NCBI GenBank assembly: GCA_002427995.1
Contig: DIZV01000010.1
Location: forward strand, 1-9,236
DNA from: Chloroflexi bacterium UBA6019
GTDB lineage: Bacteria; Chloroflexota; Dormibacteria; Dormibacterales; Dormibacteraceae
DNA length: 9,236 nt
Reading direction: 5' to 3'
The notes beneath the pieces were generated by a model. The model did not search any database and was not told where the DNA came from. It saw only the letters and a list, made by a program, of their open reading frames with translations. Shown in pieces: positions 1 to 6,439 of this stretch (position 1 is its first letter; each line of letters starts with the position of its first letter). The translations under genes and the position numbers were made by a program.

Positions 1-185
1 GAGACAGGGGCAGCCCCGTGGAGGCCGGTGTCGAAGTAGAAAACCCGGCTGAAGTCGACCAGCCCGAGGAGGATCAGGAGCAGGACGACGGAGGAGATGG
101 CGAACTCGGTCGCCGCCTGTCCTCGGCTGCGGCGAAACGCGCCGCGACCGCGACTGGACACGTTTTCCCTCTCTCTGGACCCCAT
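1..185 (-). CDS. TadE-like pilus assembly / secretion protein, N-terminal part only (runs off the window)
   Basis: I translated the minus strand from ATG at 185. The frame stays open to the window edge, giving 61 residues. After a basic N-terminus comes RGQAATEFAIS followed by a hydrophobic run (SVVLLLILLGLVDFSRVFYF). This is the signature of TadE/TadG-like proteins: a basic, Gly/Gln-containing leader, a conserved Glu at position +5 of a prepilin-like segment, and one membrane helix. Family members are minor pseudopilins or membrane-anchored components of Tad (Flp) pilus systems, acting at the cytoplasmic membrane. An alternative start is GTG at 161-159, which has a better ribosome site (GAGGG, 5 nt spacer) than the ATG. 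It would shorten the protein by 8 residues without touching the conserved part. The rest of the gene and any tad neighbours lie outside the window, so the subfamily cannot be decided. Confidence 0.72.
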   Translation of the reverse strand, partial: MGSRERENVSSRGRGAFRRSRGQAATEFAISSVVLLLILLGLVDFSRVFYFDTGLHGAAPV

Positions 186-205
186 CCTGAATTGAAGCAA
201 CGCGG

Positions 206-211
206 ATTATA
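206..211 (-). promoter_or_regulatory. Perfect TATAAT -10 element upstream of the TadE-like gene
   Basis: The minus strand reads TATAAT here, 20 bases before the ATG at 185. A transcript starting about 7 nt downstream would have a leader of roughly 14 nt to the ATG, or about 38 nt to the GTG at 161. At the expected -35 distance the bases (GGGAGA) do not resemble TTGACA, so this is only half a promoter by consensus. In a sequence this GC-rich a perfect TATAAT is nevertheless unlikely by chance. Confidence 0.5.
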
Positions 212-294
212 GGTCCGAACTTGCGCCTTCTCCCTGCATTTGTCAGGCAAGGCAGGGAGGGCTGAAAGAGCCACCCCGGCCGGGCGAAGCGCCG

Positions 295-657
295 ATGCAG
301 CGGGACTGGAAGCGCGACCACGCGGTGATGGATGAGGACGTCGCTCGCCGCGGGCGCTTCCTGCCCGAGCTGGTGGAGATCCTTCGCCACCACCACGAGC
401 AGTGGGACGGCAGGGGCTCACCGGACGGCCTCCGGGGCGATGACATCCCGCTTCCGGCCCGGATCCTTGCCGTCGCCGAGGTCCTCGTGGCCCAGATCCG
501 GGGCGGAGCCAGCCCCCTCGAAGCGGTCGACCGGCTGGTCCCGCAGGTGATCGAGGCGCTCGCCAGGCTCGTCGGCGAAGGGGAGCGACTGGCTGCGATC
601 CTTCGCACGCCGCCGATCCGGGCTGCGCGCCCGGTCGAGGCGGCCGCGCAGCCTTAG
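295..657 (+). pseudogene. Truncated HD-GYP domain fragment (C-terminal half)
   Basis: The 120-codon frame encodes the second half of an HD-GYP cyclic-di-GMP phosphodiesterase domain. Seen motifs are LRHHHEQWDGRGSPDGLRG (residues 30-48; usual form HHHExxDGxGYPxGL), then DDIPLPARILAVAEV. The first half, with the HD catalytic dyad and its Lys, is absent. Weak similarity to the KPG-linker (PPRPGEAP, W, H) continues in frame upstream of the ATG to about 271, where there is no start codon. The order of motifs therefore suggests a decayed 5' end rather than a small complete gene. GYP has become GSP, and the usual VAD metal-site Asp is Glu (VAE). Codons still favour G/C at third positions, so decay looks recent, or the fragment serves a non-catalytic role. 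Its 3' 240 bases overlap mrfB in antisense. No convincing ribosome site precedes the ATG. The family is clear; whether it is expressed is not. Confidence 0.6.
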
Positions 658-1668
658 CCGCCGCTTTTCGAGATCGGGTTCGAACCCGACCCGCTCGATC
701 GCCGCCTCCACCACCCGCATCGCGGCCGCGGGCTGGCGGAGCCGCCATTCCAGCACCACCGCCTTGCGGCGGGCGAGGAGAAAGACGGCGTCGAGATCGC
801 CCAGGTCGGCTGCGACCCGCAATGCCCGCCACGCCGCCGACCGCCGCCCCCGGCGGAGGAGGTGGCGCCCGAGCGCGTGCCAGTCGCACGCCTCCATCGC
901 CGGGTCGGCGCCGCGCAGCCGGTGAAGCAGTCGATGAAGGAGGTGCTGCAGGCTCAGCACGTCCTGGCGGTTGTGTTCGAGGGTGGGCTCGAGGGTCGAG
1001 CTCCAGCCACTCCGCAGGTAGTCGAAGTAGGCCTGGGGGATCAGGTGGCCGGGGATGTCCTCCTCCCGCTCGAAGCCGAGCAGCCGTTGCTCGACCGCAC
1101 GCAGGGTGCAGCTCTCGAGTCGGGGGCGGAGCAGGCTCCGGGCCAGGTGGAGGAGGTCCAGGTGACGGCCCTCGGTGAGCGCGCCCGGCATCCGCGCCAT
1201 CAGCCAGCGGGTTCGGAGGAGGGGAAGGTCGAAAGCGAGGCCGTTGTAGGTCGCCAGACCGGGCGCCCGGCAGAGCTCCTGGTCGAGTGCGGCGAGGAAG
1301 GCGGGTTCGTCACCCGGCTCGGCGAGGAAGAGCTGCGTCAGCTCGATCCCGTTCGGGTGGGGGCGGGCGATCGCGGCCGTGAAGACCTGGGTGCCGGTCC
1401 CGCCGGCGAGGCCGGTCGTCTCGGTGTCCAGGAAGCTGAAGTCATCGACCTCCAGCCCGCCCAACTCGGAGCGCGCCTCCGCCCGGTCGAGCCGTCCGAC
1501 CGGAAGCACCTCAGCCCAGCGCCAGGCGATCCCGTAGGCGTTCTCGACCGGCTCGAACCCCTTCGGCGGGATCCGTCGGGGGGGATCGTGGCGTGCCGCC
1601 GGGAAAGCGCCGCGGTGAGGTGGCGAACCTAGACTGCTGAGGCGTTGGCGTAGAGCATCGACAGACAC
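418..1668 (-). CDS. mrfB: DEDDh 3'-5' exonuclease of the MrfAB mitomycin-lesion repair pathway (YprB family)
   Basis: From GTG at 1668 the protein has 416 residues. It carries an RNase H-like exonuclease domain with all five DEDDh residues visible: D81 and E83 in FLDTETTGLAGG, D147 in YNGLAFDLPLL, and H232 and D236 in HNRQDVLSLQ. A helical TPR-like stretch follows (about residues 255-330). This order and spacing match B. subtilis YprB/MrfB, the exonuclease that works with the helicase MrfA on mitomycin C adducts. The start sits inside the end of mrfA (40-nt overlap) behind AAGGA with a short spacer. A GTG at 1737 is the longer alternative but gives an unconserved N-terminus. The last ~80 residues are read antisense to the HD-GYP fragment, are rich in Arg and Asp, and do not look like part of the fold, so the ancestral stop probably lay near 660. 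Family assignment is firm; the exact start and the value of the tail are uncertain. Confidence 0.85.
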   Translation of the reverse strand: MSVDALRQRLSSLGSPPHRGAFPAARHDPPRRIPPKGFEPVENAYGIAWRWAEVLPVGRLDRAEARSELGGLEVDDFSFLDTETTGLAGGTGTQVFTAAIARPHPNGIELTQLFLAEPGDEPAFLAALDQELCRAPGLATYNGLAFDLPLLRTRWLMARMPGALTEGRHLDLLHLARSLLRPRLESCTLRAVEQRLLGFEREEDIPGHLIPQAYFDYLRSGWSSTLEPTLEHNRQDVLSLQHLLHRLLHRLRGADPAMEACDWHALGRHLLRRGRRSAAWRALRVAADLGDLDAVFLLARRKAVVLEWRLRQPAAAMRVVEAAIERVGFEPDLEKRRLRLRGRLDRARSPDRRRAKDRSQSLPFADEPGERLDHLRDQPVDRFEGAGSAPDLGHEDLGDGKDPGRKRDVIAPEAVR

Positions 1669-3878
1669 GCTTCCTTGGCTCCTTCCACGTTCTGCAGCGG
1701 GCCGACACAGGAAGGGCAGCCGGCCGCGCAGGGGCACTCCGCGACCAGCTCGGCGGCCGCTCGCAGCAGGTCCTGGTGGAGCTCGTAGAGCCGCGCCGCG
1801 TAGCCGACCCCGCCGGGGTAGACCTCGTAAACGGTGACCGTGGGCTTGGCTGTGAACGGGGAGCGGACCTCAGGCACCGAGCCGAGGTCCCGCGGGTCGC
1901 ACATCAGGCGCAGCGAGGCGACGTGGCGGAGAGCGTGGGCCATTCCCTGGAGTCCGGCCTCCATCTCGTCCCGCGTGAGGCGGGACCAGGCGGAGTCGGC
2001 AAGGCTGATCCAGTAGGCGGTCGTGTGGAGGGTCTGCTCGGGGAGGCTGATCGGCCCCGAGCCGATGTTCTCGTGGGTCTGGAAGCGGATCTTCTTGAAC
2101 ATCGTGGCCAGCGAGGTGAGCTTCACCTCGCCGTGGGAGCGGTCGAGCGCTTCTCCCTCGGGCCCGGCGAAAGCATCGAGGACGCGGATGGAGAGGGAGT
2201 TGAGGGCGGTCGTGTAGTAATCCACCTCCACCGGACGGACGTAGGCTTTTTTCTCCTCCCAGTCGAGGCGGTCGACGTGGTATTGGGCCCCCTCCTGGAG
2301 GTAGATCGCCTCCTCGTGAAGCAGGGCCGGCGCCGAGAACTGGTCCATCTCGCCGATCACGTCGGGGCGAGAGTTGGAGGTGTCGATGATGACGACGTTG
2401 TCGGCCGCCATCCGGCGCAGCGACACCCCCTCTGCCGGGAACGACTCCCGGTTCCAGTACCAGCGTCCCCCCGACCGGCTGGCGACCCCGTCCTCCTGGA
2501 AGAGGTCGAGTAGCGGCCCGACATCGGACCGGCCGAAGAGCTCCCGGTCGGCGAAGGGCAGCTCGAAGAGCGCCGCCTGGAGGTGGCCGGCCTGGACCAG
2601 GAGGTTGTCGGCATCGATCAGGCCCTCCTCCGGGCTGGAGGCGAGGAAGTACTCGGGGTGGCGGACGATGAACTGGTCGAGCGGGCTGCTGGAGGCGACG
2701 AACACGGCCACGCTGCCCGACCGGCGGCCGGCCCGGCCGAACTGCTGCCAGGTGCTGGCGATGGTCCCCGGGTAGCCGACCAGCACGGCCGCCTGGAGGC
2801 TGCCGATGTCGACCCCCAGCTCGAGAGCGTTGGTGGAGACGACGCCGGTCACCTCGCCGCTGCGCAAACCGGCCTCGATCTCCCGCCTGCGAAGCGGCAG
2901 GTAGCCACCGCGGTAGCCGCGCACCCGCCGCTTGGCGTCGAGGGCGGGGTGGAGGGAGTGCTGGAGGTAGGAGAGCATCACCTCGACGCTGACCCGCGAG
3001 CGGCAGAAGGCGATCGTCTGGATGCCCTGGCGGATCCAGGGGGCGGCGATCCGGCAGCCTTCGAGGAGGCTCGAGCGGCGGACGCCGAGGGCCCGGTTAA
3101 CGAGCGGTGGGTTGTAGAAGACGAGGCGGCGCTCGCCGCGCGGCGCTCCATTGCGATCGATCAGCGCCACGTCCTCTTCCTCCAGCAGCCGCTCGGCGAG
3201 CTGGCGCGGGTTGGCGATCGTCGCCGAGGCACAGAGGAAGCGGGGTGAGGAGCCATAGAAGGCGCAGATCCGCTTGAGCCTTCGGATCACGTTGGCGACC
3301 TGGCTGCCGAAAAGCCCGCGGTAGGTGTGGAGCTCGTCGATGACGACGTAGTGGAGACCGCTGAAGAGCTTCCGCCAGCGCGTGTGGTGGGGAAGGATCC
3401 CGGTGTGCAGCATGTCCGGGTTGGTGAGCACGATGTGACCCGCCTCGCGGATCGCCGTCCGCTGGCCGGGCGGCGTGTCGCCGTCGTAGGTGTGGACCAG
3501 GAGGCGGACCGGCAGCCGGGAGGTCATCTCGCCCAGCTCGACCATCTGGTCCTGGGCCAGCGCCTTGGTTGGGAAGAGGTAGAGCGCGCGACTCTCCGGG
3601 CGCTGCAGCACGCGCTCCAGGACGGGGAGGTTGTAGCAGAGAGTCTTCCCGCTCGCGGTCGGCGTGACGACGACGACGTGGCGGCCCGCCCGGGCCGCCG
3701 CCAGCGCCTCAGCCTGGTGGGAGTAGAGACGGCCGATGCCCCGATCACGCAGGGCCAGCGCGAGGTCCTCGGGAAGGTCCGGCGGCAGCTCGACCAGCTC
3801 GGCCTCAACGCCCGGAAGGATGCTGTCGAGCGTTACCTCGCCGGGGAGCGAGGCGGGATCGAAGGGCGGCAGGGCCAC
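1629..3878 (-). CDS. mrfA: MrfA/YprA DEAD/DEAH-type DNA helicase with C-terminal DUF1998 zinc-cysteine module
   Basis: This is a 749-residue superfamily 2 helicase with every core motif. Motif I is TPTASGKT (72-79), Ia is FPTKALAQDQ (102-111), II is DELH (181-184) and III is SAT (218-220). Motif IV is AFCRSRVSVE (290-299), V is STNALELGVD (348-357) and VI is QQFGRAGRRSG (378-388). The C-terminal DUF1998-type region has Cys660 (LMCDPRD) and the cluster C715, C717, C721, C724 (CPCAAGCPSCVG), the metal-binding arrangement of the YprA/MrfA family. In B. subtilis MrfA is a 3'-5' translocating helicase needed with MrfB for UvrABC-independent mitomycin C repair. The start is GTG at 3878. There is no ribosome site before it, but a -10 element ends 6 nt upstream, so a leaderless mRNA is likely. 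A perfect LexA box lies in the promoter. The stop overlaps the start of mrfB by 40 nt, which implies coupled translation. The related Lhr helicases are longer and lack this cysteine cluster. Confidence 0.93.
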   Translation of the reverse strand: MALPPFDPASLPGEVTLDSILPGVEAELVELPPDLPEDLALALRDRGIGRLYSHQAEALAAARAGRHVVVVTPTASGKTLCYNLPVLERVLQRPESRALYLFPTKALAQDQMVELGEMTSRLPVRLLVHTYDGDTPPGQRTAIREAGHIVLTNPDMLHTGILPHHTRWRKLFSGLHYVVIDELHTYRGLFGSQVANVIRRLKRICAFYGSSPRFLCASATIANPRQLAERLLEEEDVALIDRNGAPRGERRLVFYNPPLVNRALGVRRSSLLEGCRIAAPWIRQGIQTIAFCRSRVSVEVMLSYLQHSLHPALDAKRRVRGYRGGYLPLRRREIEAGLRSGEVTGVVSTNALELGVDIGSLQAAVLVGYPGTIASTWQQFGRAGRRSGSVAVFVASSSPLDQFIVRHPEYFLASSPEEGLIDADNLLVQAGHLQAALFELPFADRELFGRSDVGPLLDLFQEDGVASRSGGRWYWNRESFPAEGVSLRRMAADNVVIIDTSNSRPDVIGEMDQFSAPALLHEEAIYLQEGAQYHVDRLDWEEKKAYVRPVEVDYYTTALNSLSIRVLDAFAGPEGEALDRSHGEVKLTSLATMFKKIRFQTHENIGSGPISLPEQTLHTTAYWISLADSAWSRLTRDEMEAGLQGMAHALRHVASLRLMCDPRDLGSVPEVRSPFTAKPTVTVYEVYPGGVGYAARLYELHQDLLRAAAELVAECPCAAGCPSCVGPLQNVEGAKEACLSMLYANASAV

Positions 3879-3884
3879 CCCCGA

Positions 3885-3914
3885 ACGCTAGCCGAACACT
3901 TGTTCGACTGTCAA
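3885..3914 (-). promoter_or_regulatory. mrfA promoter: -35 TTGACA, 18-bp spacer, -10 TAGCGT
   Basis: On the minus strand TTGACA (3914-3909) is followed after 18 bases by TAGCGT (3890-3885), which fits the actinobacterial -10 pattern TANNNT. Six bases (TCGGGG) then separate the -10 from the GTG start codon of mrfA at 3878. Transcription would therefore begin at or within a base or two of the start codon, giving a leaderless message. This agrees with the lack of a Shine-Dalgarno sequence there. The spacer carries the LexA box. Confidence 0.75.
3893..3906. promoter_or_regulatory. Perfect LexA operator (SOS box) between the -35 and -10 of mrfA
   Basis: The sequence CGAACACTTGTTCG is an exact match to CGAAC-N4-GTTCG, the LexA (DinR/Cheo) box of Gram-positive bacteria and Actinobacteria, with both 5-bp arms perfect. 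It lies entirely within the 18-bp spacer of the mrfA promoter, where bound LexA would block RNA polymerase. This predicts that mrfAB is repressed normally and released by RecA-stimulated LexA cleavage after DNA damage, which suits a repair operon. It is 29 bp beyond the stop of the kinase gene, so mrfA is the only gene it could plausibly control directly. Confidence 0.82.
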
Positions 3915-3935
3915 GGACGAAGCTTCATTTCAGTC

Positions 3936-5282
3936 TCAGGCGGCGGCCGGCGGCCGGGGCAGGGTGATCGTGAAGCGGGAGCCGCTGCCGAGGCGGCTCT
4001 CCACCGCGATCCGCCCGCCATTGCGCTCGACGGCGCTCCGCGCGATCGAAAGGCCAAGGCCGGTGCCCCCCTCGGGCCCGCGCTGGAAACGGTCGAAGAT
4101 CGCGGCTACGCGTTCGGCGGGGATCCCGGGCCCGGTGTCGACGACCTCCAGGATGGGCAGCTGGCCGACCCTGGCCACCCGGATCGTCACCCGGGTGCCC
4201 GCCCTTCCGTGGCGGATGGCGTTCTCGACCAAATTCGCCGCCGCCTGCCGGATGAGGTCGGCGTCGACCGTGGCCTCGATTGCCAGCGGCGTTTCCACCT
4301 CCATCGCGATCCCCTTCTGCTCAGCCTCCCGCTCATATGCGTGAAGGACGTCGTTGGCGAGGTCGACGAGGTTCACGCGGCTGAGCTTGAGGGGCAGGTC
4401 CTCGTCCGTCTGGGCCAGGACCTGGAGCCGCTTCCAGAGGGTGACCAGGCGCTCGGACTCATTCCGGGCGTCCTCCACCGCCACCCGCTCGTCCGCCGCG
4501 AGCCGGCCGACGCGGAGCAGACCGAGGTTGGTGCGGATGGTCGCCAGGGGGTTGCCCACGTTGTGGGCGACGTCGGTCAGGAACCGCCGCTGGGCCGCGA
4601 GGATCGCTGCCACCTGCTCGCGGGAGCGGAGCTCCTCCTCGAGAGCCCGGTTCATCCGGTAAACCAGCGGCAGGGCCGCGAGAGGGAGGACGGCGGCGAT
4701 CGGAGCGGCGACGAAGAGCACGGCCATCGCGACGCCAATGCCCCCGTCGGCCAGGTCCTGGGCCCAGCTCACCCGGAAGCCATCGGCCACGACGGCGGGC
4801 AGCGACTCCTTGCGGAAGAGAGCGATCGCGACCCCGGCCAGCAGCGTCGAGGTGGCGGTCAGCAGCACAGCGGCCAGCACCGCCCGAAGGACGTGGAGCG
4901 GGTCGAGGCGGCTCAGCGGTCCCCCGGCAAAGCCGGCGACCAGGGTGATGAGCACAACCTGGGCGGCGTTGTAGGCACTGTTGATCCAGCGCCTGCCGAG
5001 CACCCGGTTGCTGAGCAGAAAGGCCCCGCCGGTGAACGCCGCCGCGACGGGCGGGCTGAGCAAAAGCGCCGCGAAGAGGATGGGCGCGGTGCCGAGCGTC
5101 GCCCTCCGGTTCGGGCCGATCCGCACCGGCATTCGGTCGGCGAGGAAGAGGCCGGTCGCCGCCAGGGCGCCGATCCCGGCCTCGCGTAGTGGCTCGCTCA
5201 CCGGCGGTGACAGGACGATGGCGGCCACCTCGCAGCCGGCCGCGAGGAGAACGATCCCGAGGCTGAACCGGCGGAAGGTCAT
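3936..5282 (-). CDS. Multi-pass membrane sensor histidine kinase with atypical H-box
   Basis: The 448-residue protein starts at ATG 5282. Residues 5-208 hold about six hydrophobic segments (near 5-24, 36-50, 64-92, 104-121, 131-155 and 181-208). They form an integral-membrane sensor of the kind also seen on some HD-GYP proteins, with no large extracytoplasmic loop. The dimerisation/phosphotransfer helix has FLTDVAHNVGNPLATIRTN with His240 as the expected phospho-acceptor. An HATPase follows: N-box QAAANLVENAIRHG (346-359), G1 VVDTGPGIP (380-388), F-box IFDRFQRG (395-402) and G2 GGTGLGLSIARS (405-416). Position +1 after the His is Asn instead of the usual Glu/Asp, while +4 is Asn as in NtrB-type HExxNPL boxes. 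The gene ends the operon with the response regulator and secreted protein upstream, separated from the latter by 9 bp. The regulator is the obvious partner. The stimulus is unknown; a membrane or intramembrane cue is an inference from the topology. Confidence 0.88.
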   Translation of the reverse strand: MTFRRFSLGIVLLAAGCEVAAIVLSPPVSEPLREAGIGALAATGLFLADRMPVRIGPNRRATLGTAPILFAALLLSPPVAAAFTGGAFLLSNRVLGRRWINSAYNAAQVVLITLVAGFAGGPLSRLDPLHVLRAVLAAVLLTATSTLLAGVAIALFRKESLPAVVADGFRVSWAQDLADGGIGVAMAVLFVAAPIAAVLPLAALPLVYRMNRALEEELRSREQVAAILAAQRRFLTDVAHNVGNPLATIRTNLGLLRVGRLAADERVAVEDARNESERLVTLWKRLQVLAQTDEDLPLKLSRVNLVDLANDVLHAYEREAEQKGIAMEVETPLAIEATVDADLIRQAAANLVENAIRHGRAGTRVTIRVARVGQLPILEVVDTGPGIPAERVAAIFDRFQRGPEGGTGLGLSIARSAVERNGGRIAVESRLGSGSRFTITLPRPPAAA

Positions 5283-5291
5283 CCCGACCCG

Positions 5292-5678
5292 TCAGGGGAT
5301 CGGGACGTCGACCAGCACCTCGGTCACGCCGCCCCAGTCAGCGGTGGCGCAGCCGAAGGCGCCGGTCCGCTGGTCGACCGAGCTCACGGTCCCCGCCGAA
5401 GAGCCGCCTGCCGGTAGCTGGACGAACACCTCCACCAACGTCCCCCCATGGTGGTCGGGCTGCGTCGTGCCGGTGATGATCGCGCCCTGGAGGTAGGTTC
5501 GGTCGGCGGTCGAGGTCGTGATCCAGTTGTTGATCGTCAGGGTGGTTCCGCCGGGGGTGGTCACGGTCAACGGCGGGTCGTCCATGCAGATGACGTTGAT
5601 GGCATGGCCCGGCGCCGCCGCCAAAAGGGACGCGGCGATCGCGGCCAGTGCCGCACCGCCTCCGAAGAGACCTCTCAT
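5292..5678 (-). CDS. Small secreted protein of unknown function within the two-component operon
   Basis: The protein has 128 residues. It begins with a basic residue and a long Ala/Leu/Gly-rich segment, and a likely signal peptidase I site follows GHA at residue 26. The mature ~102 residues are rich in Thr, Gly and Val with alternating hydrophobic residues, suggesting a beta-sandwich-like fold. Two cysteines (C31, C110) lie near the two ends and could form a disulfide. A DHHGG stretch is at 75-79. There is no lipobox or C-terminal anchor, so it is probably released or wall-associated. The start ATG overlaps the response-regulator stop (ATGA, 4 nt) behind AGGCGG, and its stop is 9 bp before the kinase start, so the three genes are almost certainly co-expressed. 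I do not recognise the family. An extracytoplasmic accessory or target of the kinase is conceivable from position alone. Confidence 0.75.
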   Translation of the reverse strand: MRGLFGGGAALAAIAASLLAAAPGHAINVICMDDPPLTVTTPGGTTLTINNWITTSTADRTYLQGAIITGTTQPDHHGGTLVEVFVQLPAGGSSAGTVSSVDQRTGAFGCATADWGGVTEVLVDVPIP

Positions 5679-6376
5679 AGCCCGCCTAATGACTCCGCCC
5701 CGATGTTCAACCGATAGCCGAAACCGCGAACCGTGGCGATGAGGCCGGACGCGCTCGGTCCTCCCAGTTTGCGCCGCAAACGACCGACGTGGACCTCGAT
5801 CGTATTCGCCAGCCGCCCGGCGTCGGCCGCCCAGAGGATCTCCGTCAGGCTGTGCTTGGAAAGGACGTGGCCAGGTTCGCGGGCCAGCGCCAGCAGCAGG
5901 CGCAGTTCGGTCGCGGTGAGCCCGAGCTGCCGGTCCCCCCGCTGGGCCGAGCCGGCGCCGACGTCAATCCGGAGGTCGCCGACCTCGACGATCTCCGCTC
6001 GCGCGGCGTGGCGGCGGCGGAGAACGGCCGCGACCCGCGCCGTCAGCTCCTCATGCGAGAACGGCTTTGTGATGTAGTCGTCGGCGCCCATCCGGAGACC
6101 GGCGACGATATCGGCCAGGCTGGAGACCGCCGTCATCCCGACGAGGCCGGCCGAGGTCTCGGAGCGGAACTCTCCGAGGACGCGCGAAGAGTCGCTGTCG
6201 GGGAGCATGAGGTCGAGCAGGACCAGGTCCGGCGACCACTCCCGGAGCATGGCGAGGCCTTCCAGCCGGGTCCGAGCGGAGCGGACGCGGTACCCCTCCC
6301 GGCGAAGCGAGGCAGTGACCGCACGTGCCAGTGGCAGGTCATCCTCGACCACCGCCACCTTCCAGTGCACGCCCAT
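5675..6376 (-). CDS. OmpR/PhoB-family response regulator
   Basis: The 233-residue protein combines a receiver domain (about 6-118) with a winged-helix DNA-binding domain (about 128-226). Receiver residues are intact: acidic pocket E11-D12-D13, phospho-acceptor D55 in LVLLDLMLPDSD, T82 and K104 in DDYITKPF. The output domain shows LTATELRLLLALAREPGHVLSK, then NTIEVHVGRLRRKLGG and the terminal TVRGFGYRL, the canonical OmpR/PhoB pattern. It should bind direct-repeat sites and change transcription when phosphorylated, most likely by the kinase encoded downstream. The start at ATG 6376 is preceded by no good ribosome site; GTG 6370 is a close alternative. The last codons overlap the secreted-protein start by 4 nt. 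An upstream promoter and palindrome are listed separately. Target genes cannot be told from this window. The divergent sigma gene 106 bp away is a candidate, and autoregulation is common in the family. Confidence 0.93.
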   Translation of the reverse strand: MGVHWKVAVVEDDLPLARAVTASLRREGYRVRSARTRLEGLAMLREWSPDLVLLDLMLPDSDSSRVLGEFRSETSAGLVGMTAVSSLADIVAGLRMGADDYITKPFSHEELTARVAAVLRRRHAARAEIVEVGDLRIDVGAGSAQRGDRQLGLTATELRLLLALAREPGHVLSKHSLTEILWAADAGRLANTIEVHVGRLRRKLGGPSASGLIATVRGFGYRLNIGAESLGGL

Positions 6377-6390
6377 CGGTTTGGCCGAAG

Positions 6391-6421
6391 TCTACGGGCG
6401 CGACGGCGGTCGCGCCAACGA
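6391..6421 (-). promoter_or_regulatory. Candidate promoter of the response-regulator operon
   Basis: The minus strand reads TTGGCG, an 18-bp spacer, then TAGACT, followed 12 nt later by the ATG of the response regulator. TAGACT fits TANNNT, while the -35 matches consensus only in TTG and one further base. Most of the spacer is taken up by the 20-bp palindrome at 6397-6416. The implied leader is only about 5 nt, which agrees with the weak ribosome site. This is consensus matching by eye only. Confidence 0.4.
6397..6416. repeat. 20-bp perfect palindrome (8-bp arms, 4-bp centre), possible operator
   Basis: GGCGCGAC (6397-6404) and GTCGCGCC (6409-6416) are exact reverse complements around GGCG. 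The element lies in the shared region between the divergent response-regulator and sigma genes, inside the predicted regulator promoter. It has no T-run after it, so a terminator is unlikely. Binding by a dimeric regulator is plausible. OmpR-type regulators usually use direct repeats, so a different protein may be involved. Confidence 0.5.
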
Positions 6422-6439
6422 ATGCCCAGGGACGGTTTT

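Noticed and set aside
186..240. tRNA-like look of the region around TTCAATTC and TATAATCC
   Set aside because: No acceptor stem, D-arm or anticodon arm could be formed, so the AT-rich patch is better explained as the TadE promoter.
74..889. 271-codon minus-strand frame crossing the TadE, HD-GYP and mrfB regions
   Set aside because: Its product is Arg/Pro/Gly/Ala-rich and it is out of phase with both the TadE-like frame and mrfB, which have recognisable conserved sequence.
862..1632. 256-codon plus-strand frame opposite mrfB
   Set aside because: It is antisense to the DEDDh catalytic residues of mrfB and has no motif of its own.
3327..5189. 620-codon open frame on the plus strand opposite mrfA and the kinase gene
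   Set aside because: It spans two well-supported minus-strand genes and their intergenic promoter. Its product is low-complexity Gly/Arg/Asp/Glu with no recognisable domain. Long antisense frames are expected in DNA this GC-rich.
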